Origin: Drosophila miranda
Taxonomy: Eukaryota > Arthropoda > Insecta > Diptera > Drosophilidae
Direction: 5' to 3'
Assembly (NCBI RefSeq): GCF_003369915.1
Contig: NW_022881603.1
Span: forward strand, 36,417,124 to 36,481,123
DNA length: 64,000 nucleotides
Shown here: one piece after another, positions 49,001-57,553 of the stretch
Numbering within the stretch: the stretch's first letter is position 1
How the letters are laid out: the number at the start of each line of letters is the position of its first letter
Position numbers and translations under genes: made by a program
Notes under the pieces: model-generated
The model's database searches: none
Seen by the model: only the letters and a program-made list of their open reading frames with translations
Told to the model about the DNA's origin: nothing

Positions 49001-51188
49001 TGTCCACTTCCAGTTCATTGCTTGTGATATGCCGAATGTATGACTTTTCTTCGTATGCTTCCATCAGGTCGCAGTATTTTTTGTAGCACTCTGGATCATG
49101 TATAAATTTTCTTTCCAAAGACAATTGTCTCTTTATTGCCATTTTCTTGCTGTCAGGCAAGACGACGTCATCCACTTTCCATAGTAATCCCGTTTCAAAA
49201 CGGTCACCAATACGTTTTGTCGTGGTTGATAGCAATCGGTTCGATCTCTCAGTTTCTCGACCTTCTACGTGGTTTTTCACAATCCGCACATCCATTTCCG
49301 AATTCGTCTCGCACCAACTGTTCAATGTGCTCGTCATTGTGTTTAACCAGATGTACGGCCTTTACATTACTCATGGGTCCTGATTCTCCGCGACATTTTC
49401 CATACGCAACCCATCCCAGATTGGTTAATGCAATGGCTGGCCCAACGTATCCCATAGATCTCATTTGCTTTGGAGCTATCAAATGTAGGTTATCTAGTCC
49501 GATTAGTATTTCAGGTCTAGCATTTCTATAGCCTTTCAAAGGAATACTCTTTATGTGTGGGTATTGCGAACTTAGCTCAGACATGTTTACGGATTGCTTC
49601 GGCAGCCGTAAATCCTTAATAGTCCTTACTCCGTTTAGTGCATAGACCTTGCCTCCACGTTCATCAGATATTCCAATATTAAATCGGCTGACCAATTCCG
49701 TTGATGTCTTTTCTCCAAACCATTGCAATGTCAGACTTTCTTTGGGCCCATGTAATCCTAACTCGTCTGCCAGGCTTTCATTTATAAGGGTTACTGCAGA
49801 ACCTTCATCCAAAAAGGCGTGGCACCTCACTATTTTATTTTTAGCATGAAGATTAACAGGCAATATCTTAAACAAAATCATTGAGCTAGCCTCATGCGTT
49901 GCTGTTCCTGTGAACTTTACTTCCTCGCCTGGTTGATTAACTGATTCTGCATGGAGCAAACGGTGAATGCGTTTGGCACATCCATCAAGTCCACATTGGT
50001 GATGTCGTCTACATTTTTGACTACGATGGCAGTACTTTAGGCAATTGAAGCATAATTTTCTTTCCCTTACATGCTGCCATTTTTTTTCAAGTTCTAACTG
50101 GGCAAATGAGTTACAGTTTTCCAAGTCGTGTTTCCCATTGCAGACGGAGCACGCCTTCATGGTTACAAGTCCGATGTCGTTTGCATGGAATAGTCTCGAC
50201 TTTTCCTTCTTTGGCTTGAACGTCGCCTGATCGTCAACCAATCCTGCGTCTTGCACTTCTTCGGCCAATCCCTGAAGCCATAGACTTAAATGACTGGTCG
50301 ATTTTTCATCTCCTAGTTGCTTGGAATGGCGTGCCCACTCCAGTCTCTGTTGCACTGGTAACTTTAAGATTAACTTCTCCATTAATGTTGGGTTTTTTAA
50401 CTGCTGATGTGCGTTAGCTGCTTCTAAGAATGAAGCCAAGTTTTGTACCTTCATTTTGAACTCTACTAATTGTTCCAATCTACCTTCGCGAATGCTCGGA
50501 AATTCTCTAACGCGACTAATCTGGCTTTTTACGAGTTTCTCCGGTCTACCAAAATTTTGTTTAAGGGTCTCTAAAATATTTGAAACGTTAGAACTGTGAA
50601 TAAGCAAACATTCAACGGTCTCCCTAGCCTTGCCCTTTATTGCCTTTTGGAGGCGTAACAAATTTTGCCTGTCACTGTATCCGTACTCTGCAGTGGTCAT
50701 AGTGAAAGCTTCGTTGAACATTGGCCACTCTTCGGGAGCACCATTAAACTCCGGTAGATCGTACAATTTTCTTTGCGTTTCCTGAGAAGGAACCGGTTGC
50801 CTTGGTGATGAGACTGCGTCTGATATCACTGAGGGCTCAGCCGTGGTTGATTGTGGTCCTGGCTCGCCAGTTCTCCTTCCACTAATACCAAGGGATCGCA
50901 GAAGTATATTAGTTTTTTCCATTTGAATTTGATTCATCCGAAGAACTTCCATTTGGAACTGCTGCATTTGCATTGCATTGGCTTGCTGACTTTCTTGCAT
51001 TTGGCGCCACATCTCCATCATAACGTTAACAACGCCATGTGATTGGGCTTCTTTTGATGTGCCGGGCCCGGCCCCTCCATATTTGAGGCTTCACCTTGCG
51101 CGGATTCTCTTTCCACTTTTCCCATCTCAACGTTGTCCTCGTCCATTTCATCCGTTGCCCTTAATTTGCTCATTGCTCTGGTAATCAT
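46091..51188 (-). pseudogene. gag-pol: BEL m2: gag-pol, broken
   Basis: Gag starts at ATG 51188 and loses frame at a 1-bp deletion in a G-run near 51074. The main Gag-protease frame is open from 51021. The 8-bp deletion near 49306, also in unit 1, shifts it. RT continues until a cluster of substitutions creates TAG at 48384-48386. From 48362 to 46839 the frame is open through an intact RNase H start (FCDASESAY, without the common 2-bp deletion) and the integrase zinc domain. The first integrase Asp is changed to Val (codon at 46881-46883), and the 83-bp deletion follows. The core remainder and C-terminus read 46804-46091. Confidence 0.92.
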
Positions 51189-51598
51189 CACCCGCAGACT
51201 AACCTTTCCCCAAATCAACAATCAAATTGGCACTTACCAAACAAACCACAATCCAGAAATTTTCACTCGATTTCATCAGCCAACTGCGCACTCAAGCCTC
51301 TAGTTGCTGGCCCGCAAGAACTTCGTTGGTTAGAGCGAGATGGCAGTATGTGCACGATCTCGCATACATACATATAAATGTGCGCTTTTTTCAGCTGCCT
51401 GACGTGCGCACCCACGTTGGCCTCCGTGTTCTGCAATGTTTATTATCCACCCACGAGCGAGATGACCGTCTCCTTGTGGGTTCCGTCGCTTTTCCAATGT
51501 CCAGTATACTTCAGTGCTTGCACCACGAGTCTCTGCCCGTCTTCATACAAACTCCAAGAACTCTAGCGTCATTGGCTTCCAAGAAGCGAAATAAAAGA

Positions 51599-51905
51599 TG
51601 TTGAGTCCAGGAACGTGAGAATTGCGGATAAAACACAATCGCTTATCCTCATAGGTACTTAGGCGTTGCTTGAGGTTTATTTCCTATTTGCAAAAGGAGG
51701 TTAATACATTTTATTCTTATATGTAGGTAATATATCTACGCACGCTTCGTCTTTTCTCCCCGCTCTTTCTTCGACTGCTCAAACTAATGTGACCTTCTTG
51801 TCTTTTCATAGTGTGGCTATTTTTCTTCTCTCTTTTTTCTTTATGTAGGGTATCTGTGCCCTTGCTTAAAACTAAGTATATATAAGCTAATTTTTCTCGA
51901 CAACA
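51599..51905 (-). repeat. BEL LTR J (5' LTR of m2)
   Basis: This 307-bp minus-strand LTR ends at 51905, directly against target duplication ATCTT. It is of the TATATATA class, with private changes in the segment reading GCGTTGCTTGAGGTTTA on the plus strand. Confidence 0.95.
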
Positions 51906-54183
51906 ATCTTTTCAGAATCAAGAATACCGTCTAAGCGAGAAGTATTGCGAGTGGTTATGTCTGTGTTTGACCCATTTGGAATTCTAGCCGAATATTCCCT
52001 GATCGCTAAACTGCTTCTGCAGTCAATATGGCAAAAGCGAACAGAGTGGGACCAGCCAATTGAGGGCGACGATATAAAGCAATGGAAATGTTGGTTGCGC
52101 AGCCTAAGCCAAGCATGCAAGATAAGGATACCCCGATGTTACGCTGAAGAGTTCTTTGGGGAACCAATTGAACTACACATATTTTGCGATGCGAGTGAGT
52201 CAGCTTATGCAGCAGTTGGATACTGGCGCATACGTACGAAATCTGGATGGAAGTCCGCATTTATAATGGGAAAGACCAAGTGTGCCCCAATGAAACTATC
52301 GACCATACCCAGGCTCGAGCTACAGGCGGCAGTGCTAGGAACTCGTCTCAGGAAATGTATTCTTGAGGGTCACGACGTCAACCCCAAATGTGTCCACATG
52401 TGGTCCGACTCCAAGACTGTCTTAGCATGGATTAAATCAGATCACAGAAAATATAAGCCATATGTAGGACACAGAATTGACGAGATACTTGAAGCCACAA
52501 GGTTGGAAGATTGGCATTGGGTGCCTACTAAGGATAACCCGGCAGACTTTGGCACCAAACTCAGATCTGGAACTCGAGAAACCTCCTGGTTGAGAGGCCC
52601 TCAATTCCTTCAAGAGGACGCAAGTCAATGGAATCTAGGAACTTCAGACGTTGGTGACACGGAACTGGAACTAAGAAGCAAGTTTACGTTATCAATCAAT
52701 GAGATGTCTTCAGATGGATCTGTCAATATCGTATTCAGGGAGTTGCTGGAAAGGTTCTCTTCATTTACAAGGCTGATGCGAGTTGTCGCTTGGGTCTACA
52801 GGATGTGTGATCGTAAGATCAAACGAAAAGTCTACCTTGATGTAGCTGAAATTGAAGAAGCTGTACTCATAGTGATCCGCAATGTACAGGATGTTGCATT
52901 TCATGATGAGCGGGTGGCGCTATTGACTGGACAGTCCATCGAAAAGAACAGCAGGCTGTGGAAGTTGTCTCCGATCATAGACGGAAGAGGAGTGATCCGC
53001 ATGAATGGGCGTATTAATAACGCATGTTCGGTTGGAGAAGAAACCAGGCGTCCAATATTAATGCCCCAAGGGCATCACGTTACAAAATTGATCGTGCGAC
53101 ATTATCACGAGCTATGGAAACACCAGAATGAAAACACAATTATAGCAGAAATACGCAGAAAGTACTACATACCACACTGCCGACAGGAGGTTCGCCGTGC
53201 AGCTAGAAATTGTATGACTTGTAAAATCCAGAGAGCTTCACCAAAAATGCCATTAATGGGACAACTTCCTAAGGACAGACTCTCTCCGTCCATTCTCATA
53301 TGTTGGAATCGACTATATGGGACCGTTTCTGGTTGTAAGAGGAAGGAGTACCGATAAACGCTGGATAGGCATATTTACATGCCTTACAATAAGAGCAATT
53401 CATTTGGAAATTGCCAGGGACCTGACAACAGATACGTGTCTTCGAGTATTGCATAACTTCATGGCGCGGCGCGGAAGGCCAGTAAGAATCCGATCTGACA
53501 ATGGTACCAATTTGGTGGGAGCTGAGCGTGAATTGAAAAGAGAATTACAGGACCTCGATCACATTAGAATAGCGAACGAGTTGTCAACCAAGCAGATCGA
53601 ATGGCTGTTTAATTGCCCGCTAAACCCCCATGCAGGTGGGTGCTGGGAAAGATTGGTACGCAGTGTGAAGAGGGCCATAGGACACGCGCTGCATGACAAA
53701 AACCTGAAAGAAGACATACTGTATAGCCTAATGTGTAACGCTGAAAACATAGTAAATTCCAGACCGCTTACACACATTGCTCTGGATAACCCCACAGACG
53801 ATCCGATAACCCCTAATCACTTTCTTTTAGGTTCTCCCAATTCTAGCCAGACACCACATCCACAAGAGGAGAAGTACCAGCCAACTCGAAAGGAATGGCG
53901 CATCGCTCAGCAGATCTCACACTCATTTTGGAACAAGTGGCTCAATGAGTACCTACCAGACCTATGCAGACGGACAAAGTGGCATCACCCAATGCCACCA
54001 CTCGCTGAAATGGACATTGTTCTTATCTGTGATAAGAATCTTCATCGATCTCAATGGAAAAAGGGAGTTATTCTAGCAGTCACGCCTGAACGCGACGGAC
54101 AGGTTCGCTCAGCCACAGTAAAGACGACGGCTGGAGTTCTACACCGCCCAACCTGTATGCTGGCAAAGCTAGACATATTGTGA
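51906..54183 (+). pseudogene. gag-pol: BEL unit 7, 3' part: RT end-RNase H-integrase
   Basis: This piece resumes unit 7 at the duplicated ATCTT. It is open through the RT connection and an intact RNase H: Asp in FCDASES (codon 52188-52190), Glu in LELQAA, Asp in WSDSKTV and NPADFG. It is one of only two copies without the common 2-bp deletion. The integrase zinc domain is open, then the 8-bp deletion near 53289 shifts the frame (stop at 53357). The integrase core and C-terminus are open at 53317-54183 and end in AKLDIL. Confidence 0.92.
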
Positions 54184-54216
54184 ATCACGAGCGTGCTTGA
54201 TTCACGGTGGTGGGGA

Positions 54217-54523
54217 TGTTGTCGAGAAAAATTAGCTTAAATATACTTAGTTTTAAGCAAGGGCACAGATACCCTACATAAAGAAAAAAGAGAGAAGAAA
54301 AATGGCCACACTATGAAAAGACAAGAAGGTCACATTAGTTTGAGCAGTCGAAGAAAGAGAGGGGAGAAAAGACGAAGCGTGCGTATATATATTACCTACA
54401 TATAAGAATAAAATGTATTAACCTCCTTTTGCAAATAGGAAATAAAACGCAACCAACGCCTAAGTACCTATGAAGATAAGCGATTGTGTTTTATCCGCAA
54501 TTCTCACGTTCCTGGACTCAACA
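54217..54523 (+). repeat. BEL LTR K, right end of the array
   Basis: This 307-bp copy is of the AAATATA class. It ends CTCAACA at 54523, after which sequence homology to the leader stops and flanking AAGCTAAATAC begins, so this is the outer end of the array. Confidence 0.95.
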
Positions 54524-54598
54524 AAGCTAAATACAAAAAAAGCTTACATCAATCGTAAAATCGTTTGCTATTCCGAGGATGGGTGAAATCCCTTCATC
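54524..54598 (+). other. Flank of the BEL array, probable 5' part of the P-like element
   Basis: The first 20 bases, AAGCTAAATACAAAAAAAGC, recur at 56522-56541 downstream of a terminal-repeat-like sequence. The rest leads into the THAP exon but contains a stop or frameshift in every frame I tried. If the array inserted here, the matching left flank lies outside the window. Confidence 0.5.
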
Positions 54599-54729
54599 CA
54601 TAAATGGATTAAAAACCTAAAAATATCAAAATACAACACACGCTCCCGAGTATGCGCGAAGCATTTCAAGGAGAAGTGTATTTTGAACGGGAGGCTTCGA
54701 ACAGGAAGTCTCCCAACCGAAAATTTGGG
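54599..54729 (+). pseudogene. THAP-domain exon fragment of a P-superfamily transposase
   Basis: The frame reads HKWIKNLKIS, then VCAKHF, then SLPTENL. This matches the C-terminal half of a THAP zinc finger: the conserved Trp, the C-x2-H pair and the late Pro. THAP is the DNA-binding domain of P-element-type transposases and of host proteins derived from them. The N-terminal C-x-C half is not readable, because the upstream sequence is frameshifted and cut off by the BEL array. A consensus donor, GTAAGT, follows at 54730. Confidence 0.65.
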
Positions 54730-55112
54730 TAAGTTAGTTTCTAGTTAGTTTTAATCGTCTGTCCGTCCCTATGAGCGCCTAGTTCTCAGAGACTTTAAGA
54801 GCTAGAGCAACCAAATTTGGTATCCACATTCCTATGATATCGCACCTGCACAATGTGTTTCAAAATAACGCCCCAACCCCTTCCGCCCCCATAAAGATCG
54901 GATTATTATTATAGCCAAAAGTAACAAATCAATTTGCAGTGGCTACGCATCGCCCGTCGACACGTTCTGACTGATTTTCTGTCTCCCTCGCACGCACTCT
55001 GTCGTTTAATGCTGCCATACTGACTATGTATCGGGTATAAATGTAGAGTTGCGGCCGCAGCAGCAACTCACAACGTTACCCCTCGTTATCTTCGTCTCTT
55101 TTATTGTTTGAG
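54730..55112 (+). other. Probable intron consisting mostly of a DINE-1 copy
   Basis: The donor GTAAGTTAG is at 54730 and a pyrimidine-rich stretch ending in AG is at 55111-55112. Removing the interval leaves the frame open across the joint, from the THAP exon into the coiled-coil ORF. About 330 of its 383 bp are DINE-1-like sequence. Confidence 0.55.
54757..55087 (+). mobile_element. DINE-1/INE-1-like element, copy 1 (short)
   Basis: It begins in the GTCTGTCCGTCC microsatellite part and lacks the 5' TATACCC block. It keeps one internal module (CTCAGAGACT...ACCAAATTTGGTATCC) and the whole 3' block: GTATCGGGTATA, then the hairpin GAGTTGC...GCAACTC, then the CCCCTCGTT end. It is more diverged than copies 2-4. 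Confidence 0.75.
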
Positions 55113-56220
55113 AACTCGCTCAAAAATTGGAAAAAAAGGGCATTGTTTTAATAGAAGATATTGAAAACAAAACTGCGGATCTATCAATAGATAATATTGA
55201 AAATACTAACATAGATCAATCAATAGATAATATTGAAAAGACTAACATAGATCAATCAATATATAATATTGAAAAGACTAACATAGATCAATCAATAGAT
55301 AATATTGAAAAGACTAACATAGTTCAATCAATAGATAATATTGAAAAGACTAACATAGGTCAATCAATAGATAATATTGATATCAAGCACAATGAAGATA
55401 CATATTTTCCAGATTAATCCGGCTTTGAAATCTCTGGAAAAGAAATTCAAAGCCCTAAATGAGGAAATTATTTCCCAAAAAAGGAAATTAAAAATTTGCA
55501 TGCAAAATTGCACACATTCACTATCCAAAATGAAAAATATGTACAAAAAATACGATCTAGAGAAAGAAATTTCTCAACTTAAATCAACGAGCCCGAACAG
55601 GGCTCATGAAGAAAAACAATGTAGTGCTTCGCAAGGCGAACATATTGAAAAGTTGAAGAAACTTGTACAAAAAATGGATGAGAGTCACAGAAATTGTGCA
55701 CTAATTTTTGATGAAATGATCATCTAACCAGAAATATGTTATCTTGCCAATGTTGACCGAGCAATTGGTTACGTAGACCTGGGTCGCCAGTCCCTCAGCT
55801 CGTGTGCGATTACGTACATCTATTCAAGAGTGTTCACCAGTCGGAAAAGCGACATGGAAAGTTATCGAAAAGTTTTATGAAGTCGATTCATTAAATTCTT
55901 TTCGTTTGGCACCTAAGCTTACAGAAAAGCACATCAATCCGAAAGGATTTGATTACATGAAAACCAATTTGACGGTCAACATATTTTCAAGCACGGTCAG
56001 CACAGGCATTCAAATGTTTGCTAATCGTGGTACTTTTGAAGACAAGGATGCAGCCATTCCTACATCCATGTTTTTAAAAAGTATGAACGATGGTTTCGAT
56101 GTATTGAACAATACATACTGCCATGCCAATAAAACGTTCACCAATCGCTTGGATGAATTCGTAAGTTATTTGGCCCCCATAAATAACCGAATCAGATTCC
56201 CAAGCCTGTTTGTTGACTGA
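55113..56220 (+). pseudogene. P-superfamily transposase remnant (1360/ProtoP-like)
   Basis: The first frame (55113-55417) holds six 12-residue repeats and ends by a probable frameshift. The next (about 55418-55727) is a Lys/Glu-rich coiled coil (SLEKKFKALNEE ... KLKKLVQKMDES) followed by CALIFDEM, which matches the first catalytic Asp block of P-type transposases, then a TAA stop. The same frame goes on to NVDRAIGYVDLG, also P-like. The middle of the catalytic domain is then missing. From about 55840 to 56217 the frame reads KATWKVIEKFYEVD, RLAPKLTEKHINP and FSSTVSTGIQMF, typical of the C-terminal half. Family assignment rests on remembered motifs. The 1360/ProtoP subfamily is less certain than the superfamily. 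Confidence 0.65.
55157..55372 (+). repeat. In-frame 36-bp minisatellite, six units
   Basis: Six 36-bp units start at 55157, 55193, 55229, 55265, 55301 and 55337. Each encodes a version of NIEKTNIDQSID. The first unit is degenerate (DIENKTADLSID), the second is intermediate, and the last four differ by single substitutions, so expansion was recent and from the inner units. Confidence 0.92.
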
Positions 56221-56462
56221 AAAGGCTGATTGAAACTTGCAAAAGAACCAATTTTGTAAAATGTATTATTCTAAAAGTACAAACACAATAAAGCACCTTT
56301 CACAGCTTTGTTCGATCAGTCGAACAAATCACAAGATGAAGTGTGGTTGCGGAGAGAGATGTTGGATGCGGGCCGATTGTGGCTCTGGCTTAGTTGCTTT
56401 ATATACTAAATTCAGCTTGTAGTGTGGCCGCTGGTGTTGCGCTGCGGGCACACTGGGTACCA
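56221..56462 (+). other. No recognisable gene; 3' side of the P-like remnant
   Basis: About 240 bp follow the transposase stop. Only a short ORF without recognisable motifs is present. No clear inverted partner of the terminal sequence at 56463 is visible, so the 3' end of the P-like element cannot be placed here. Confidence 0.5.
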
Positions 56463-56560
56463 GTGCTGCCAGATTTTGAGAGTCGCCATAAGCTAGATTA
56501 AAGAAAAAATAAGCTAGAATAAGCTAAATACAAAAAAAGCATAAAACTAAGCTAACAATA
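56463..56560. mobile_element. Terminal-repeat-like sequence with AAGCTA-rich tract
   Basis: CAGTGCTGCCAGATTTTGAG is followed by several AAGCTA/AAGCTAG motifs, a composition I associate with 1360/Hoppel-type P-superfamily ends. The segment AAGCTAAATACAAAAAAAGC inside it is identical to the right flank of the BEL array. It could be the 5' end of a plus-strand copy or the 3' end of a minus-strand copy. Confidence 0.45.
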
Positions 56561-56582
56561 AAAACACATCAAAACAATGTAT

Positions 56583-56631
56583 AATTTAATTTTATATATG
56601 TATATATATATATAATTTTTTTTTTTTTTTA
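56583..56631. repeat. AT-rich microsatellite and T-tract
   Basis: A TATATATG/TATATATA stretch is followed by an uninterrupted run of about 16 T. No function is suggested. Confidence 0.8.
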
Positions 56632-56774
56632 AGTAATGACATGATTTTATCCACTTCATTATGCCATGGCCGAGTGCTCAGCAATGTACAGCCTTTTGCT
56701 CCTCTGTTTTTGAGGACTTTCTAACAAGAGGTATTTTGTTAGTTTGAGTCATGCTAGCATAGGACTTATATGTT

Positions 56775-56948
56775 TTATAGCGACAGCATAATGCCGTAAT
56801 TCCCACGACTTGGCCCCAATTGTTCACTTACAAAAGCAGCACATATGCGTAATGTGGATTCAGTTGGCACATTGCGTAGCCCCTCCTTAAATTCATCGAA
56901 ATTTAACCAGAAATTGTGGAAATTTTGTTTATAAAACACTTTTGGCAT
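56775..56948 (-). CDS. Unidentified 57-codon ORF
   Basis: It reads from ATG (56946-56948) to TAA (56775-56777) and contains FHNFWLNFDEFKEGL and STLRICAAFVSEQLGPSRGN. The composition looks protein-like and not random, but I do not recognise the family. Its upstream side is cut by DINE-1 copy 2 three bases before the ATG, so it may be the last exon or C-terminus of a longer, probably transposon-encoded, protein. It points toward the terminal-repeat-like sequence at 56463. Confidence 0.35.
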   Translation of the reverse strand: MPKVFYKQNFHNFWLNFDEFKEGLRNVPTESTLRICAAFVSEQLGPSRGNYGIMLSL

Positions 56949-57127
56949 TTTTATACCCGATACTCAAAATGAGTATTGGGGTATATTAGATTTGTGGTAA
57001 AAGTGGATGTGTGTAACGTCCAGAAGGAATCGTTTCCGACCCCATAAAGTATATATATTCTTGATCAGCACCAATAGCCTAGCCGAGTCGGTTGAGCCAT
57101 GTCTGTCTGTCCGTCTGTCCGTCCGTC

Positions 57128-57363
57128 CGTCCGTCTGTCCGTCCCCTTCAGCGCCTAGTGCTCAAAGACTATAAGAGCTAGAGCAACGATGTTTTGGATC
57201 CAGACTTCTGTGATATGTCACTGCTACAAAAATATTTCAAAACTTCGTCCGTCTGTCCGTCCCCTTCAGCGCCTAGTGCTCAAAGACTATAAGAGCTAGA
57301 GCAACGATGTTTTGGATCCAGACTTCTGTGATATGTCACTGCTACAAAAATATTTCAAAACTT
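57128..57363 (+). repeat. 118-bp tandem duplication inside DINE-1 copy 2
   Basis: The stretch from CGTCCGTCTGTCC through CAAAACTTCG occurs twice in direct succession with only trivial differences (CCCCTTCAGC at 57143 and 57261). It is single in copies 3 and 4. Confidence 0.9.
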
Positions 57364-57395
57364 CGCCCCGCCCACTTCCGCCCCCACAAAGGACG

Positions 57396-57553
57396 AAAAT
57401 CTGTGGCATCCACATTTTTAAACATACGATAAAACCAAAAACGCAGAATCGTAGAGGATGACTATATGTTTTAGAAAATCTGTGGCATCCACATTTTTAA
57501 AGATACGATAAAACCAAAAACGCAGAATCGTAGAGGATGACTATATGTTTTAG
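57396..57553 (+). repeat. 79-bp tandem duplication inside DINE-1 copy 2
   Basis: The stretch AAAATCTGTGGCATCC through CTATATGTTTTAG occurs twice in succession. The two copies differ by one base (AACATACG against AAGATACG). It is single in copies 3 and 4. Confidence 0.9.

Larger units (their letters stand above)
39821..51905 (-). mobile_element. Nested inverted tandem dimer of the BEL element
   Basis: The segment consists of LTR (39821-40127), internal region m1 (40128-45750), LTR (45751-46057), internal region m2 (46058-51598) and LTR (51599-51905), all on the minus strand. It interrupts unit 7: plus-strand sequence stops after CATCAATCTT at 39820 and resumes with ATCTTTTCAG at 51906. ATCTT is therefore present on both sides (39816-39820 and 51906-51910) as a 5-bp target-site duplication, a size normal for BEL/Pao integration. 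The insert ends exactly at TG...CA LTR termini on both sides. Confidence 0.94.
1..54523 (+). mobile_element. Tandem BEL/Pao retrotransposon array sharing LTRs
   Basis: Plus-strand LTRs start at 1168, 7087, 12931, 18860, 24725, 30399, 36194 and 54217. A single LTR separates consecutive internal regions, so this is an LTR-internal-LTR-internal chain and not a set of separate insertions with flanking host DNA. Internal regions code for a BEL-type Gag-Pol. Its RT has the YVDDL box, its Gag has two C2HC knuckles, and RNase H and integrase follow in the order protease-RT-RNase H-integrase. Units differ by private substitutions and indels, which argues against an assembly echo. The array begins left of the window; its right end is the LTR ending at 54523. 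Unequal crossing-over between LTRs is the usual explanation for such chains, which is inference here. Confidence 0.93.

Noticed and set aside
1..54523. CRISPR array, satellite or rDNA-like repeat
   Set aside because: The repeat unit is a whole LTR retrotransposon with gag-pol and LTR ends. There are no short direct repeats with unique spacers, and no ribosomal RNA.
1..54523. Assembly artefact producing false tandem copies
   Set aside because: Every unit has private indels and substitutions, unit lengths differ, and the inverted insert has a proper target duplication. Unresolved read-level errors cannot be excluded without reads.
56237..56422. Cys-rich 61-codon ORF downstream of the P-like remnant
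   Set aside because: It has no recognisable spacing of a zinc finger, is single-copy here, and its start codon is not supported.
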